NCBI RefSeq assembly: GCF_003286085.1
Contig: NW_020825294.1
Coordinates: forward strand, 11,058,501 to 11,122,500
Length of the DNA stretch: 64,000 nucleotides
Origin: Drosophila persimilis
Lineage: Eukaryota > Arthropoda > Insecta > Diptera > Drosophilidae
Direction: 5' to 3'
The notes under the pieces were generated by a model. That model did no database searches, was not told the origin of the DNA, and was given only the letters and a program-made list of their open reading frames with translations. Below, piece after piece: positions 13,209 through 27,212 of the stretch (its first letter is position 1; each line of letters opens with the position of its first letter). The translations under genes and the position numbers were made by a program.

Positions 13209-14747
13209 CTAATATGAGAAGGGAGAAAGAGCGAAGGATGTAAGAGTTAGTAAAAACAAACAGTATACAATAAACGGTACGGGTAGACTGTTATAAAGTG
13301 TTGGTTTCCCAGCAAATATCAGTCTAAAATAGTTATACAGTAGAAAGAAAATAATTTACAAATTCACATTGCTTAAGGTACGATAATAAGATATGCTGTA
13401 ATTGTTTCATACCGAAAATTGACCACTAGAACCCTATACTTTATACTATTAACTTTTGCTAAGTCTCCTTATTTACCCAAGAGGTTGAGTCAAGTTATGC
13501 TGATCATTTTATCTATGGAGACTCCCTGCCGTCGCCAAAAGGCAGTCTCAACGTTTCTCAACAAACTAGAGATTAATCTTTAGCCAGACTTTATGTCACA
13601 TTATGTTTCCCCTTTTTGGCATATTTACATCGACGGGAGAAGCTATCAGGCGAGTAAACACCTCAAGAGTCTGTCTCCTGCCGGGGACACTTTTATTGAT
13701 TTATCACGTCTGGCGGGAGTTATAATTGGATGGCATGGCATACCAGGAGGGAAACGGAAGGCGAAGAGGCTAGAGGGTTTCGTGCGGCGGATCTGTCGCC
13801 CATCAAGTGCGAAGTCAGGCGGGAGTAAGTGACGTCTTCTGGGCAGATTTATGGCACATTTTACGAGTGCCGCTTGTGTCTTTACGATGGCTTCTTAAAG
13901 CCTTTTGGCTGGTGCGGTGCAAATTGTGTGATTAGCTGATGAAAGTGTAATTAAATTCTGAGGCGGCACTCTCGAGTTGTCGTTGTCTCGCGCCAAGTGA
14001 TTTATTTGTGAGGCGTGGCCTAAGATTGCTTAAATTTATTAATTATGCGCAATTAATTAGCTCGCGTGTGGGGTGTGGGGCCCCATTGTACGAGGTAAGC
14101 CCACATCCGCTGTCAGCGCCCGCACAGTGGTACAAGGGTTTTTGGGGGATACACTCGTTGAGTTTGTCGATTCGAAAATCTTCTAGCCGGTGTAAAATGG
14201 TGCTTAGAGCCTGCCAGAATTTATAGCAATTTAAATTCAAAATTCCAACCTCCATGGGACATCTCTGACAAACTCAAAACATTTCAAATATTTACATTGT
14301 AACGCCAAACTTGTCAGAGGTCAGGGACGGCTGTCAAAACATCCAATGACCACTCTGGGCGGCGTAATGGAATATTTTAGCAAATGATTTTTAATCGTCC
14401 CGTTGGCGCCTAAAACAACAGGCAAAAACAAACGCTGGAGTGCCAAAACGAATTGTTTGTCATGTGTCTGCCCTGCTTTCGGGGGCAACAGCTTTCAAAC
14501 ATATAACAAAATTCACGGGAATTTCAGAACAGAACGCGAACGGATGTTATTAATGAACCAGACGAAGCGCCAGCCACCACCCATCTTTATTCTCTTAATC
14601 CAATCTGGGGGAATAAAGATTTACACGAATTTTCCACTTATCAGCCAACATTCAATGGGATCGGGGGCACAGATAGAGAGAGAACCAACCCATTACCAGT
14701 AATATTGCACACATTTGCCTAGCTCCAAACAGAACTCGCTCCATAAT

Positions 14748-14788
14748 GGCCCAAGCCCAAGCCCAGGCCCAGGCCCAGTCCCAGGCCC
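14748..14788. repeat. GCCCAA/GCCCAG hexamer array
   Basis: Six to seven imperfect hexamer units. In frame it reads as an Ala-Gln repeat, but no exon is supported. Confidence 0.85.
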
Positions 14789-17700
14789 CCGCCATTCACT
14801 CACGACATGCGGAAGCACTTCAGCAGCTGGGGCCAAAGGAAGAGCGGCACTGCATCCACCCAGAACTTCCTAAACCGGCACATATGCTTATAATGGCTTT
14901 TTGCAACTGCCACTCAGCCAAGCAACTATGTCCGCAGAGCCGCCAGGAGAGAACCCCACGATTCTCGTTGTCGTTGTCTAGTCGTCATTGTCGTCGCTGA
15001 TGTTTTCTATGGCTTAACGTAGGGTTCGTCGATGATGACATGGAGTTTGTTTTGGGCTCTTGATCCCATTCAATAAGGAATAAAGAAAGAAGAATATTGG
15101 TCAGACTAACGGTTTGGAGGTGCCTAAATTTGTAATATACTAAAATGTTTAATTCCTGCTAATATGAATGGAAGTAGTAATAAAGCATTGGTATATCAAT
15201 TACTTATAAATATTTGCATTGCTAAATTAAATCTCAATCAAGTGATATAACTAAATCAATGATGGAAACGGAATATGATTATATACATTTTTAGATACGT
15301 TTGAAACAAACACATAGAGTTTTAAAAGAAGTTCTCTTTATCGGGAACTTTTGGAAATTCATTCATTCTTTTGGAATATTAGGGTTTTTAAGAGTGTTTC
15401 CAGTTCCACATGGATTTTCCTTCGCATCTTCCTTGTCCCTTTATTGTCATTTATGTTGCTGCTGGTTGTTGTTCTCGTGTCCGTGGCTCGTGTACTTTAA
15501 TTGCACCTTTTCCAGCAAATGCTGTTAACACACATTGCCACACACACGGCCTGGGCCGCCAGAGGAAGTCAATGACTTTCTGCCGGGGAGCGTCAAGCGG
15601 TTTGTGCGGGTATTCGTATAAATAGAGACGTTACCACTAGCTTAAGTAGGACCCTACTCCACCCCATGTCGCTGTAGTAATAGCAGTTGTTGTTTCTGAT
15701 AATATGACCTTTGCCACTTGGACCGGAGCACGCAAGCAGAAAACGGAAAGGCGGGAAAGCGTCCAGGGGACATTAAGTCATTTAGTTTTATTAGTTACAT
15801 CGCGCCTGGCCCGGTGGGGTAGGGCATGCACGGGTTAAGCATATGGGTTAATTGCATAAATTAAAGCCACACGAAGTTGTTGACTATTTAAATTATTGCC
15901 ATACTCGGGGCAGCCTGTGGACGGCGGCACGGAGCCGGTGGACATAAATCATTGTTGGCATTTTTAAATTGGCTTTCTGGGCCGACACATTCCACTGACG
16001 CTGCTGGGCAGGATTAAGGCCAGCCAGAAGGAGTTCCAGGATCAGGAGCAGCAGCAGTCCAGCAAGCCACGTAAACCTTTGGGCAAACAGGACAGCCAGG
16101 AGGCGATGGCCCAACCACCAAGAAGAGGCGAACGGAAATTTAACAAAAATTGACTCAATTTGAATAAGCCATGGAAGGGCCGAGCAGAAAAAAGATATAA
16201 AATGGAAAATGGAAAACTCAGATACGAACGATGTCAGCCGAATGCAACACATAATAGCAATGCGAGAAAAATATACCTGTAGTACAACCGAAACAAAAGC
16301 CAAGCAGGAAAATGCACAAAGAACGAAGGGAAGGCAAGTAAAATGGAAAAGTTGAGCCAAAGTGAAAAGGAAATTCGCTGCAATAACACCTGGGAATCTG
16401 GCTTCGGTTTCTGTGGCTTAAATGTGGTCACAAAAAATTAAAGAAGGAGCATTTTACTCGCAAAGACTGATAAAAAGTGGCATAAAAGGTATGTGTAAAT
16501 AAGAAAGAATGACCAAATAATAGGTATTATTTCTGCTTATTTGCTATTGGTGAAGTGTTACTGTGTAAAATGTCTCAAGAATAACTCTGAATGTGTTATT
16601 CTTATATCTAATCGTGTATTTTGCTAAAACTAAGCTGATGCCCCTGCACTTTTGTGTAAGCCCCCAATCCCAAATCGAATTAATATCCAATTCAATCAGC
16701 TGTCAGTTGGTCCAAGGAGAACCTCAACCATCGCCAACCCAGAGACACAGACAGCAAAATGGGAACTTTTCCATGTTGAATTGAAATAAGTTTTCAGCAA
16801 CATTTCGACAAGTTTCTCAAACACTTCTCCAAGGCATCAGCCCCGCAGACAGACATGGAAGGAAACGGGCTGGCAACGCAATTGCTGTCAATAGCAGCGT
16901 GGAAATTCCGTATGCAACATGAAATTATGAGCAATGCCACGGAAAAGTACTGCCAGAGCGGACGCCCAGTTGGTCTTCGGGTTAGGGCTCGATGTGAAGA
17001 CTTTCCCACACTGCTGTGGACCTGTCTAATGCATTGATTGATGAGCATGTCATGAACTTATGACAGTGATAGTTATAAATTATTATTATTTCGACATTGT
17101 ACTGTTGTCCGGAACATTTTCATCTTGCCGTTTTCACGTTTCCTTGCTATTTTTAGGACCAATGGCAGCAGAATAAAAACATTTGACAACTAATTGACTT
17201 TTAAAGTGTGCCCAGGGAGAAGAGAACCGAATACAAATGATAACAGAACAACAGTTCAATCCCGTGATGAATCACCATGAATCTCCAGTCTCTCTAGCTT
17301 GCACAATGGATCTTTACTCTTAGAGTTCTAGTCAATCCACTGCCTTTGCTTCGCAGCAAATATCTGAATTAAATTAGATTTCTACAGCTTATAATTTCTA
17401 AAGCTAAGCGATAAGACTTGTTCTGGTTCTTAATTCCGGCCTGATTATATAACTACTCTTATATAGAAAAATCGAGTTTCCGATGGTTGGTTTTCCGATT
17501 TTCATTTCTATACAATACATTGAAAATTCTCAAATAGTTCAGTTGTCGTAGTATTTCAAAATTTAATTACATTCTTAGTTTTATTCTCCACTTAAGTACA
17601 GAGAGATTTCGGTGCATTAACTGATCGGAATTCAAGTAACAACAGCATTGGAATAAATGCTCATAGGGACAACATAAGATCGCCATTTTCGCCTCCGTTA

Positions 17701-20700
17701 ATTTTCTATAAATGGGCATTTAGGAATATTAGTTGATTATTATAGTTCTGCTTTTAGTTATTATTTCTTTATTTTTAGTTATTATCAATGAGTATTTTTT
17801 AGAACTCATGAATACACATAGTTGTTATATCGACTGAAAAAACATTAGTCCTTATTTTGGAATCCGTGTACTCGTATACACCATTGTGTATTATCGATTT
17901 AGTTTTTACCCGTACTTTAAAGTGGTTCCCCGCGTTGTAACGAAGTAAAACACCTAATGACCAAACACATTTCCCATTTTCTGTTTGTCTGCGATTTTTC
18001 TTGGATGTGGTCGCCTCTCTCTTATTTTTGCTGCTGTTTATCATTTTGGCATCTTCATTGCTGTCATTAAGCCCACATTATGCTGCCCACCTGCCACTGA
18101 CACTGCCTGTTGCCCGACAGGCAGGCCGACCGCCCGCCTGCCGTTTTATAAATGTCTCAAAAATTCAGTGCGCCAGCGAAATCAAAAGAAAAGGAAGCAC
18201 TACAAGTAGTCACAGTCCGGGTCCGGCTTGCTGAGGGAAAGCAACATTTATAAGAAGAAATTTGATAAATGCTTCTTGGGAGCTTATTTAATGCGCAGTG
18301 CCCAGTGCGTCCATTGTGTGAAATCGTAAAAAAGAAATAAAAACCCTCCTAGGGTTGTGCAGGCCGAAGCATACAGGGTTTAGACATTATTATTTTCTTT
18401 TTTTTGTGGGTCGCTGGGACTCTCGCAAAAGTTACCCGCGTAATGTAGCGTCGATTTTTAAAGTGATTTTAATGCGGCAAAGCTTTTCTATTTTTCTTTG
18501 CGTTGAATTATTGAAAAAGTTTGGGAATTCTTTTTAAACGGATACGCAGGACTCAATTCTGTACTGCCTCAGTACAAACTGTAATATATCGGTATGGGCA
18601 TTCCAACTCGCTGTCGAATATGTGCTGTTCCGATTAAATTTAGGAAGGTTTATGCCGGACCTTGCGATCAAACAATACCATATCCGACCAATCATCATTG
18701 ACGATCGTTCCTTTAGGCCCTTGTGATGATAAAATGGGAGACTGAACTTTGTCTCCGGGTGAATTTGATTAATTATTTCTTTCCTGGGTCCATTGATGAT
18801 TCTCTTCATTTTACCCTTTTACTAAAGATTTACTCATACATTTTGGCATTTACGCTCTAGAATTTGTAGATTTAACTTTGCCGTACGGTACATGAGCCTT
18901 TTCTGGAAATAGAATTAACTTAATTCCTTGAAAATCTGATAATTTTTATAGCCAAAACGATCAAAACAAGTTTAATGTCTGCGTGTCTGTTCGCTTTTTG
19001 AGCACCACCAGGCCTTCGAACATGGTTAGTACTAGATTCATTGGCAGATCAAGATTTTTTCATACCGATAACCCACATTTTTGAAATTTCAAGAGTATTG
19101 TTTTACTATAGAAACTGAGTACCTGGTTGTTGAGTTTGTTGCTACATTGTTCTTTTAAAGTGTATCTGCATTTGTTTATTAAATCCTTATATTAAGACGG
19201 TTCGCTCGCAGGTCATTGTTAACGAATTAATTAAATCAAACCAAAACTCATAAATACCCATAAAGAAGACCCACCTCTGGACTGTCTACAGGAGAGTGTT
19301 GCAGGGCATAAAAGGTTGTCGAACGCGCTGTACATGTGGAGATATGTTATACATCAAGTGAAATTAGCATCACTCAAAGCTATGAATATGCAATACGGGA
19401 CACATGGAACACGTTTCATGGCCCCGACCGGCAGCCTGGACACCGAGGCTAGGGCCCCAATCCACAGACGCAAAAATGTGTATTCAATTCCATGCTTCAC
19501 GTGGCGCTCACATGACGACATCAACATGATGATGATGAGGTTGCTGCTCCCGCTGGCTCCGGTTCCATTGGGAGCATTTACTTTGGTCTGTGGAAAGTTT
19601 GTTGGGCTACGTGTGTGGTACATGGCCATGGACCAGTTCCACCCGCGGAAACAAACACTTCCCGCATTTTCATCAGAGATCAACATATTTGGTAAATAAA
19701 GTGGATGCCTCTCCACTTGGGGCCTGCTCCCTCATTTATATTATTTTTAAAGGCCGATTTTGGTTCATTTCAGGGAAGCGGAGCCTGCTTATGTGGGCAA
19801 CTATTTGATCTGATTTCGCGGAAAAGTTTTTATAATTCGAATTTTTTATGTTTTCTGTTGTAATGGGAAGTCCTTGATAAAAATATGAATAAAAATTTGT
19901 TTGCGGTGTGAGTCATTGAATTGGGTAATAAAAACTGTTGTGAAAAATACACTCTTCTGAGCGCAAAACTAAACCGAAATATTATTTATGTATATGCTAA
20001 AAAATTTGGAATTTTTCAAAAGAAAATTTAAGCATTTAGTTCAGTATTTTATGAAGGGAAAAGTAAAAAAAGCTTTATAATTTGTAGATTATAAAAGAAA
20101 CACTCGGGCACAGTAATCAGCGGCTAGAAAGAACAACAGAAAAGAGCAAATAATGGGGAACTGCAGCGAGATCCATTGTTATGGTTGAGCACGATAATTA
20201 TTTTAAATTGTAAGCAACAATATTTACGCATTCGTAATTGGCAGTTCGGCGAAACAACAATTATACATAATAGCAACAAAAACCCACTGCAAAGGCTGTT
20301 TGGATGTAGTGCTGGTGCTCCTGGTGCTCTGTGTTATTTGCACATTTTCATTAAATTTACCTGCATTTTTGTTTTTTGTATTTTTGGGAGCATGTTTTGG
20401 GCAACAGCCGCGCCTCCATTGTCTGGCCGCATTAGCACTTGGCCCAGTGAACCAGCAACAGAAACTGGCCCGAACACCACCCACAACGGGGGCAACAAAG
20501 CTTTACACTTCCTGTACGGGAACTTAATGAAAATAAATCTAGAAAAAATATTAACAAAAGGAAAGGCGACGAGAAATTGTATAGAAATGAGAAGGGAAAC
20601 AGTGAGCGAAGGCGGGTGGGTACTCCACCTTTTCACAGGTGTACAGCTTAAACGTGGAACTGTGCTCGGGGGATTTCTTGATGACGCATTCAACAGCTCG

Positions 20701-21913
20701 GAAGTAATAGACCCTAACAAACAAACCAAACAAACCAGGATCTACCACCTCCCCAGAGAGAAGTGTTGAAAGGGAGAGGGAGATCCGAAAGAAAGACCGT
20801 CTAGAAATGCTAGCCAAGAAGAGGGAACTTCAATAGGACTCGACTCGGGCATAACTATGCACTACTTGGAGCGTGAGATATGCGACTTCCCTCACAGACC
20901 GAAAGGAACCCCATTTGAATGGGAAGTGCATTAAAGGATTGTGGAGGTGTGAGGGCAAAGCACTTTCAAATTTAATTTTACTAATGATGAATTAGTCTGC
21001 ACTCATTATTCAGTTAAAGGTAGGTACATGTGTCAAGAGATTTACAATCTACCTTGCTGTCTGGCATCATTCGGACCACTGCTTGTAACTATAGACGGAA
21101 GGGTCTTCTTAGCTAAGTAGGGTTTACCAGTAGTATGGGTATGGTGGGTAAAATATTCCAATTCCAATGCGAATTTAGTTCAACAGAAATCGAGGTCAGA
21201 AGATCTCTGGAAACCCCGAGCAAGCACTTCAATTATTTAATATGCCCAGGGGAAGGCCACACATTTTAAATCAATTACGGAAATGTTTCGCTCAATCTTT
21301 CAATCAATCAATTGGATTTGTTTGCTCTTTTTGCGCTCACTCAATACCGAATGCCATCAATAACAATAATTTTCATAAATATGATAAGGCATAAATCACA
21401 AGTAGCAGGCGCCACAAAGTGCCCCGGCAAGGGTCCTATTCCTAGTCCTGCTTGCTGTTGCTCAATGTCCCCAACAATGTCCCTCGTCAGTCTCTTCTCT
21501 GTCCTCTGTTTCTCTACGAGAATTCCTCCCCTTCCGTTTCCTGGCGTGCCATGTCACTTGGCCATGCGAGGCACGCGCTTCACTGAGAATGGCAAAAAAT
21601 AGCACGAGTGGGGGCAGCCTGGCTAAGCAGGACCTTCGCCACATGAACACAGGACACGGGATAAGGGACACAGGACTCGAGAGGCAGGAACCAGGGGCCA
21701 GGACGCTGGCAGCGGCAGGCCGCAGGACAGGGGAAGCGGCAACATCACGCGGCGTTGTCATGGCGCAATAAAAATAAAAATCTAATTAGTATGCCGTTGA
21801 CAGTTTAATCGTGATTACGCTGGCAAAAATGTCAGCTAAGCGGGTGGTGCTGCCTGGGGAGAGGGTTTACGAGAGACGAGGCGGCTGCATGAGTGGGCCA
21901 AAGTAAGCGTCAA

Positions 21914-21951
21914 CATCCACATCCACATCCACATCCACATGCCACATCCAC
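21914..21951. repeat. ATCCAC hexamer array
   Basis: Five tandem ATCCAC units, one interrupted ATGCCAC, then another unit. On the minus strand it reads as Val-Asp repeats, without exon signals. Confidence 0.85.
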
Positions 21952-23155
21952 AGTTGATTCTTGCTCTTGTACTCGTGGCTGTTGCTGTTGCTGTTCTTGG
22001 ACGTTGAGCCTGGCATTTCCGGCAGCCGCCGCATGCATCGCGTGCGTGTCGAAACACAAGGCTGTGTGGGTGAGCCTGCCACAGCGTCTGTGTGTGTGTA
22101 CATGCCTAAGGTTGTGTGAGTGTCAAAAGTTTAGCGCTGAAAATCGTTCGTTGTTGGATTCCCGGGCGAGTCAGGAACAGAGAGAGAGAGTGCCAGCAAA
22201 ACGTTAAGCTAAAATATTAAAACAAAAAATCCACAAAAGGCAAAACCATGTCCGCAGCAATAAAGTGGTGCGATATAGAAGTTTGAAAAAATATTCAATC
22301 AGGTACATAGTGGGGACCGAAGTATTGATCCAGTGATCGAATGATCATCTGATCGAGTTGCTCTTAAGAGAAAGAACATAAAATGTCTTTGGTTCTTTTT
22401 TATCGTTAAATTTAGCAAGTTATCTAATCCTGCTGTGTTAGAAAAGGCTGTGCTAACCAGAAAGCCTCTTTTATCTTGTTGGTTTTAATCATCTGGAGGA
22501 AAAGTGTAGCCCTGCTGTGTGTAGTTTCATTAGATAAAAATCATAGTCGATTGAGTATATTAAACAAACCTGGTGTTGTTTTTGTACACAAGAGGAAAAG
22601 GGACTAGGAAGGACCTAAATCGGACAGTTATTTCTCGAGTGATTTTCTGTGTGATTAATGAGAGAATTATGCATTATTCATATTTGATAAATTAAAAAAT
22701 AAAACCTTGTCGAATTTTTTTTTTTGAATCGCAATGTTTTTTTTTTAATATAAATTTTTGGTGTAAACTATTTTAACACTTAAAATTCAAAAATTAAAAA
22801 TGTAATAAAAAATTGTTTGCCTTTACTATGCTTTATTTTATTACTCCAGTAGTCGAACATTAATTGTTAACATTAATGAATTTTTCGGTCGGGAATGGAT
22901 TACTTGATTAAGTATTTTTGAGGAAATATGTGCTACTGAGTGAATATGGATGCTCTGGCTCTTAAAGTATCCACTATCCGATGTGTACCGAACTACCCTC
23001 TTCCATTAATTCATTAATAATGTATTTTTTGTATTCTATGAATTTAATTTTGTAATCACTTTGATTTCATAAACTGTCGGGAAAGCTCCTCTGGCACACC
23101 TCGGTGGCAGAGTATTTTTGCACTCTGCATTTGTCGGATAATGTGCGTCGGCTCC

Positions 23156-23175
23156 GACACACACACACACACACA
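23156..23175. repeat. CA dinucleotide microsatellite
   Basis: About ten uninterrupted CA units. Confidence 0.9.
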
Positions 23176-24856
23176 GGCAGGGCATCGAAGGACCGCCTCA
23201 GTGTTGGCCATTGGAATGCGTGTGTAGTGAAGGATACGCGGAACGTGATTGCAATTTTAAACAGGCTCCGGCGCCGTTTCCCCTTTGATTTTGAGTGTGT
23301 GCATGTCCTGAAATATGACTAACTTGGTCTAGACTGGTGGGGGGTTGGGGGCAAGTGGGAGAGCACGTCAGTTGGCCACATGCCAGTCGGCAGTCAAGAG
23401 TGGGAATCAAAATCAAAATCAAGCTGTTGTGTAGCTTTGGCCTAGACCGGAACCGGAAGTCGCCCTGATGAATTGCCCTGCGCCCGTGCTATTAAAGGCT
23501 CCGGCAATTTGCGACCAACTTTCAAGTTCAGCTTTACAAATGCCCTCTCGCATCCTCATGGCTCACATTTTCCAGTTTTTAATATAAAATGCCAAAAAGC
23601 GGATATAAAGCGGGGGATTTATGAGCGCTTCTTTTACTACTTTATTATGCCCCGATCTCACAATGAAAGAAAGAGAAGGGCGGGAGTGGAAGTGGGAATA
23701 CGAAATGAAATTAAAGCTGCCGGAAATGCAGACAAAGCGACAAGTCATTGCAGCAGCCATTTTGCCTAGAGTTTCAGATGGTAAGGGGACGGGCGATGGG
23801 GGACGGGGAATGGGGAATGGGGGACAGAATTTCTTCTTCGAAAAAATAATAGAAGGAAAAGCTGGAGAACTGAAATGGTATCCGAATCATATTGCACTCC
23901 CTGCCTGATGGAGATTCCAGCAAAGTGACAAACAAACAGTCGCACGGAGCGTCAAATGGCAGCGAACGAAGAGAAATATTACAAAAAATTTGAGCAAAAT
24001 ATTAATGAAAAATGTTTTTACAAAGGAAAATGGCTGACAAGGCGCGCAGAGCAGAGCTGAGTTTCGAATGACAGAAAAAGCTGAATGAATGCCTTTGCAA
24101 TATCGCAAATTTGAATTGGCAGACAATGCATCTGGAATCAAATAAGCGTAAATACAGGGCACAATTGAAGTCAATGGAGTGCGAAGATATTACCTTGGTA
24201 GAACAATCGTCAGATAGGAAAGGCTTAAGGTGATGGCAGGTAGACGAGCACTAAGCTGGACTTAGCCTTTTGACAAATGTCCTTTAAGGGAAACTCTCAT
24301 TGTTGGTGAATGTGCTACCAAATGCATTTCGAAACTTTCTTTCGAATTTTCTGAGCTAGTAATGAGAACTTTTTTTGCTTTTATGTACAAATCTCATATC
24401 TAATATCCGCGCCATCGATCGCTTTGCAGCACTGATTAACTTTTGGTGGCTTTACATTTGCACCTGTCAACACTCGAACGGAGATTAACTTTTAGCCGCT
24501 GCGACAGTGTTTTGTTGCTGTTACTGTTTGTGGTTTATGGGAATGTGTCGGAGCAAAAAAGGAGCAGAAACAGAAACTGAATCGAAGCATGTCCGGAGCA
24601 CAAAACGGTTGCACAAAATGGCGACCGCAACATAATTGAACCGCAAATGATGTGGATGCTGCAGTGTGGGCGGAGGGGCTCTTCGGTCAACTCAGAATGT
24701 GATTCATTCGCAATTAATATTTAATGTAATCGGAATGCTGGGGATTATAAACGAGAGGCTTCTATTTCAAAATATTGCATTGAACAGCTGACAAGCGGGT
24801 GCATAATGGATGAGGAGTGGAAAAAATCTGATTAATTTGCTATCGCACACACTCAC

Positions 24857-24926
24857 CTGGCAGGGTTGCTATGTAGACAGTGGCAAGGATGAAAACGCTT
24901 CGTAGTTTAATCGCCGGCAGTGGCAT
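24857..24926 (-). CDS. First coding exon with signal peptide, large-intron gene
   Basis: On the minus strand an ATG at 24,926 in a good context (CAACAGAATGCC) opens 23 codons plus one base. The peptide begins MPLPAIKLR and continues with the hydrophobic core SVFILATVYIATLP, a textbook signal peptide. It ends at a consensus donor (CCAG|GTGAGTGTG, GT at 24,856-24,855), phase 1. Upstream on the same strand, TTTCTGCGGTTTCAG ends at 25,055 and looks like a 3' splice site, so the exon probably spans 25,054-24,857 with about 130 bases of 5' leader. The product should be secreted or a type I membrane protein. No downstream exon can be assigned with certainty in the 24.8 kb to the left, which implies a very long intron, as in fly cell-surface receptor and adhesion genes. 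Family unknown. Confidence 0.6.
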
Positions 24927-25054
24927 TCTGTTGACTTTTTGTCCACAAATGTGATTATTTATTGATTAATTAGTGAATTTTGTTGGTGTTTGTGTCCGCA
25001 GCACTGTGATTTTAAGTCATATATGAGCAATATCCGATGTTCGATGTCCACTGG

Positions 25055-26835
25055 CTGAAACCGCAGAAATCAATTTTTACATTCGGCAACTCCCCTCGCC
25101 ATCCCTTTTGTGCAATTTCCTTTTTTGCCCTCTGATTGGTTTTACTTTTTGCTCTATTTTGCGGTAGCATTTAATACATTTTTCGCTTTCATTTTTCGCC
25201 TGTGCTTTTGCTTTTGCTTCTGCGTTTGCTTATGATGTTGCTTTCTTCGGTTTACCAGCTTACCAGTCAGCCACAATTAGCAAACTCCCAGTGAGTCCCA
25301 TTTGTGTTCCGATTCGGACTCGGACTCGGACACCTTCAAGCCACTGGCACTCGCTTGCCTGTGGATCTGTTCGCACACAAGTACTCGTATGTTCGGGTTA
25401 GCAGCATTTTTCATTGAACTCGATTTGGCTATTTGCATTTTTCATATCCCTTTTGCGTTTTTTGCATATTCATTTCCTGTTTTACACAATTTTTGCACTT
25501 TGTTGCTATGTATTTTATATGATTTTACTCTGCTCCCCGCTTCGTTCGGTCCATCCGCTCCACGTCCTGGGGTTTCGACTGCTGTTGCTGTTGCTGCTGG
25601 CAGATGATGGAGCTAGTATCGGTTTCCAATTCCAGCTGAAAATGGATAAGCGGATCAGGGTTAGCATATGTTTCACTTGAAGTCTTGTTCGTATTAACTG
25701 AGACATAGAATTAATAATACTTAGCCATACTACTTAATTTTATTACTAATATAGTAGACTCGGGGGCAAGCGCCCTGCACAAGCGCGATGACCCGAAACC
25801 GATGACCCGAAGGAGAGATATATTTTCTTGGAATCAACCCACTGATTGATTCCCATATATTATTTCAACTACTATTCATATTTTATTAAAGAAACATTTT
25901 CAATGCTCAGCTATTACAATGATATGGGATTTTCCATTCTGTCGCTACGTTTTATTATATACATAGATAGATATCTTTGTTATACAATTTATAGGTTTTT
26001 CTTCGCAGACTTTGCATAACACATCGTCATCGCATTACCTTAATCAAATCGTATTACTTTCGCGTTGGCCTCCTCCGTTCGTGACACTTTCCTGTCTTGA
26101 CAACTCCAATCATCATGAAATTCAATATCCCAAGAAAGATTTACTGCCTCCAACTTCGGGTTGTGGCCGTGGCAGTGGCAGTACCCATCTGTGGACTAAA
26201 TCATGGACGGATGGACGCTTTAAGCTGCATTGGCTTTGGAGTTTGGCAGAGGGAGAACAAAACACAAGCTCAGTGCCTCAGTGCATTTTCCAACTGATTT
26301 GAAAATCCAAATGTTGCCCATTAGCAAACCAAATACGCACAGCTCAGACCTCAGACCTCGCCACGCTGATGGTGGATGGCGGATGGCGGATGGTGGATGG
26401 TGACGCCGGAAAAGGGGGCACAGACTTTGGCGCCACAGAAAAGCCTCGCCCTGAGCCGCATGCGTTCGCCGCCTGACTTTACATTGGAAATTGGCAAAAG
26501 CCAAGCCATGAAATTGTACAACACGATTTTCACATTTCGTACATGACACCATTTCGGAGGAAGCTGGCGGTATGGTGATGTGGCAGGCCGGAGGGAGTAC
26601 CCGTACATATGTATATGGCGCCCGGGCTCGTGCATTCCGCGGCTGCCTACTTGCGCTGCCTTCGACTCCAGGCAGTTGTGTGCATAGGGGAAATTCACTT
26701 ATGGAAATCGAAGATTTTCGCAGTGAGTTTGTCGCTATTCTCTCACTCGCCATCTTGTTTTCTCTTTCTTTTTTAGTAAGAATCTCCTGTGACGTGGGGC
26801 ATACTAAACTGATATGAAGTATCAACATTCTGTAT
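25055..26835. other. Non-coding stretch
   Basis: No supported gene. CGGACT units near 25,313-25,330 and a GGATGGC/GGATGGT array at 26,369-26,401. A 38-codon plus-strand frame at 26,701-26,817 starting MEIEDFRSEF with a hydrophobic middle was noted but has no supporting signal. Confidence 0.45.
26369..26401. repeat. GGATGGC/GGATGGT heptamer array
   Basis: Four to five imperfect 7-bp units in tandem. Confidence 0.8.
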
Positions 26836-27212
26836 TCAATGTAAATCCTTTAAGCTGCAGATGCGCTTGAAGGGAGCTCTGCCGCTCCCATAGACACATC
26901 CACATTGTTGACTGAGTGACAACTTGACTGCGGCTCTGATTGGAGGCTCTGCCGCTGAAGTGGAGTGCTCCGGCGTGAGGTTCTCGGGAAAGTGATATGG
27001 CACATTCGGGATGTGGAATGCCTTCTGGGGCAAGTCGAGCAATGGGCCAAGTGGCGGGTCGGTTGTTGGCGTGCTGCTTTTAATTTGACGTTTATCGAAT
27101 GACGAAAGATATGCCTGCACGGGCAGAATGGATTCTTGGAAGGTTCCGGCAGATGCGTTTCGATCAGCGGTCCGATTCTCGTAAATGTCCAATTGAATCG
27201 CCTTTCGATGGT
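26836..27212 (-). CDS. Coding-like exon opposite the SPATA17-like gene
   Basis: On the minus strand a frame runs open from just after a TAA (27,213-27,215 region) to a TGA at 26,838-26,836, about 120 codons. The codon use (GAC, CCC, CAG, AAG, GAG AAC CTC ACG) and clean composition, for example LDLPQKAFHIPNVPYHFPEN, look like real fly coding sequence. There is no in-frame ATG near the 5' end, so it is probably the last exon of a spliced gene. The acceptor is not obvious; one weak candidate is ATCGAAAG before GCGATTCAATTG. A second open minus frame upstream (27,255-27,160, with ICVVITPSKGDS) may be part of the same gene. It lies within 250 bp of the SPATA17-like gene and is transcribed away from it. 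Family unknown. Confidence 0.42.

Larger units (their letters stand above)
13209..24856. other. Long non-coding stretch, probable intron
   Basis: No supported gene in about 11.6 kb. It holds a GCCCAA/GCCCAG hexamer array (14,748-14,788), an ATCCAC hexamer array (21,914-21,951), a CA dinucleotide run (23,156-23,175), GGGGACGGG-type purine repeats (23,780-23,830) and a very AT-rich patch with poly-T runs (about 22,660-22,900). Long open frames at 16,360-15,893 (-), 20,176-20,769 (+) and 18,809-18,534 (-) do not look convincing. It is consistent with the intron of a large minus-strand gene. Confidence 0.45.

Noticed and set aside
20176-20769. 197-codon plus-strand open frame
   Set aside because: Starts at a non-ATG codon or far internal ATG and has overlapping open frames on the other strand; typical of low-stop intron DNA.
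26701-26817. 38-codon micropeptide with one hydrophobic segment (MEIEDFRSEF...)
   Set aside because: Single short frame overlapping a GTGAGT donor-like word; no other support.
26220-26828. 202-codon minus-strand open frame
   Set aside because: Runs through the GGATGGC array; His/Pro/Arg-rich text without domain features.
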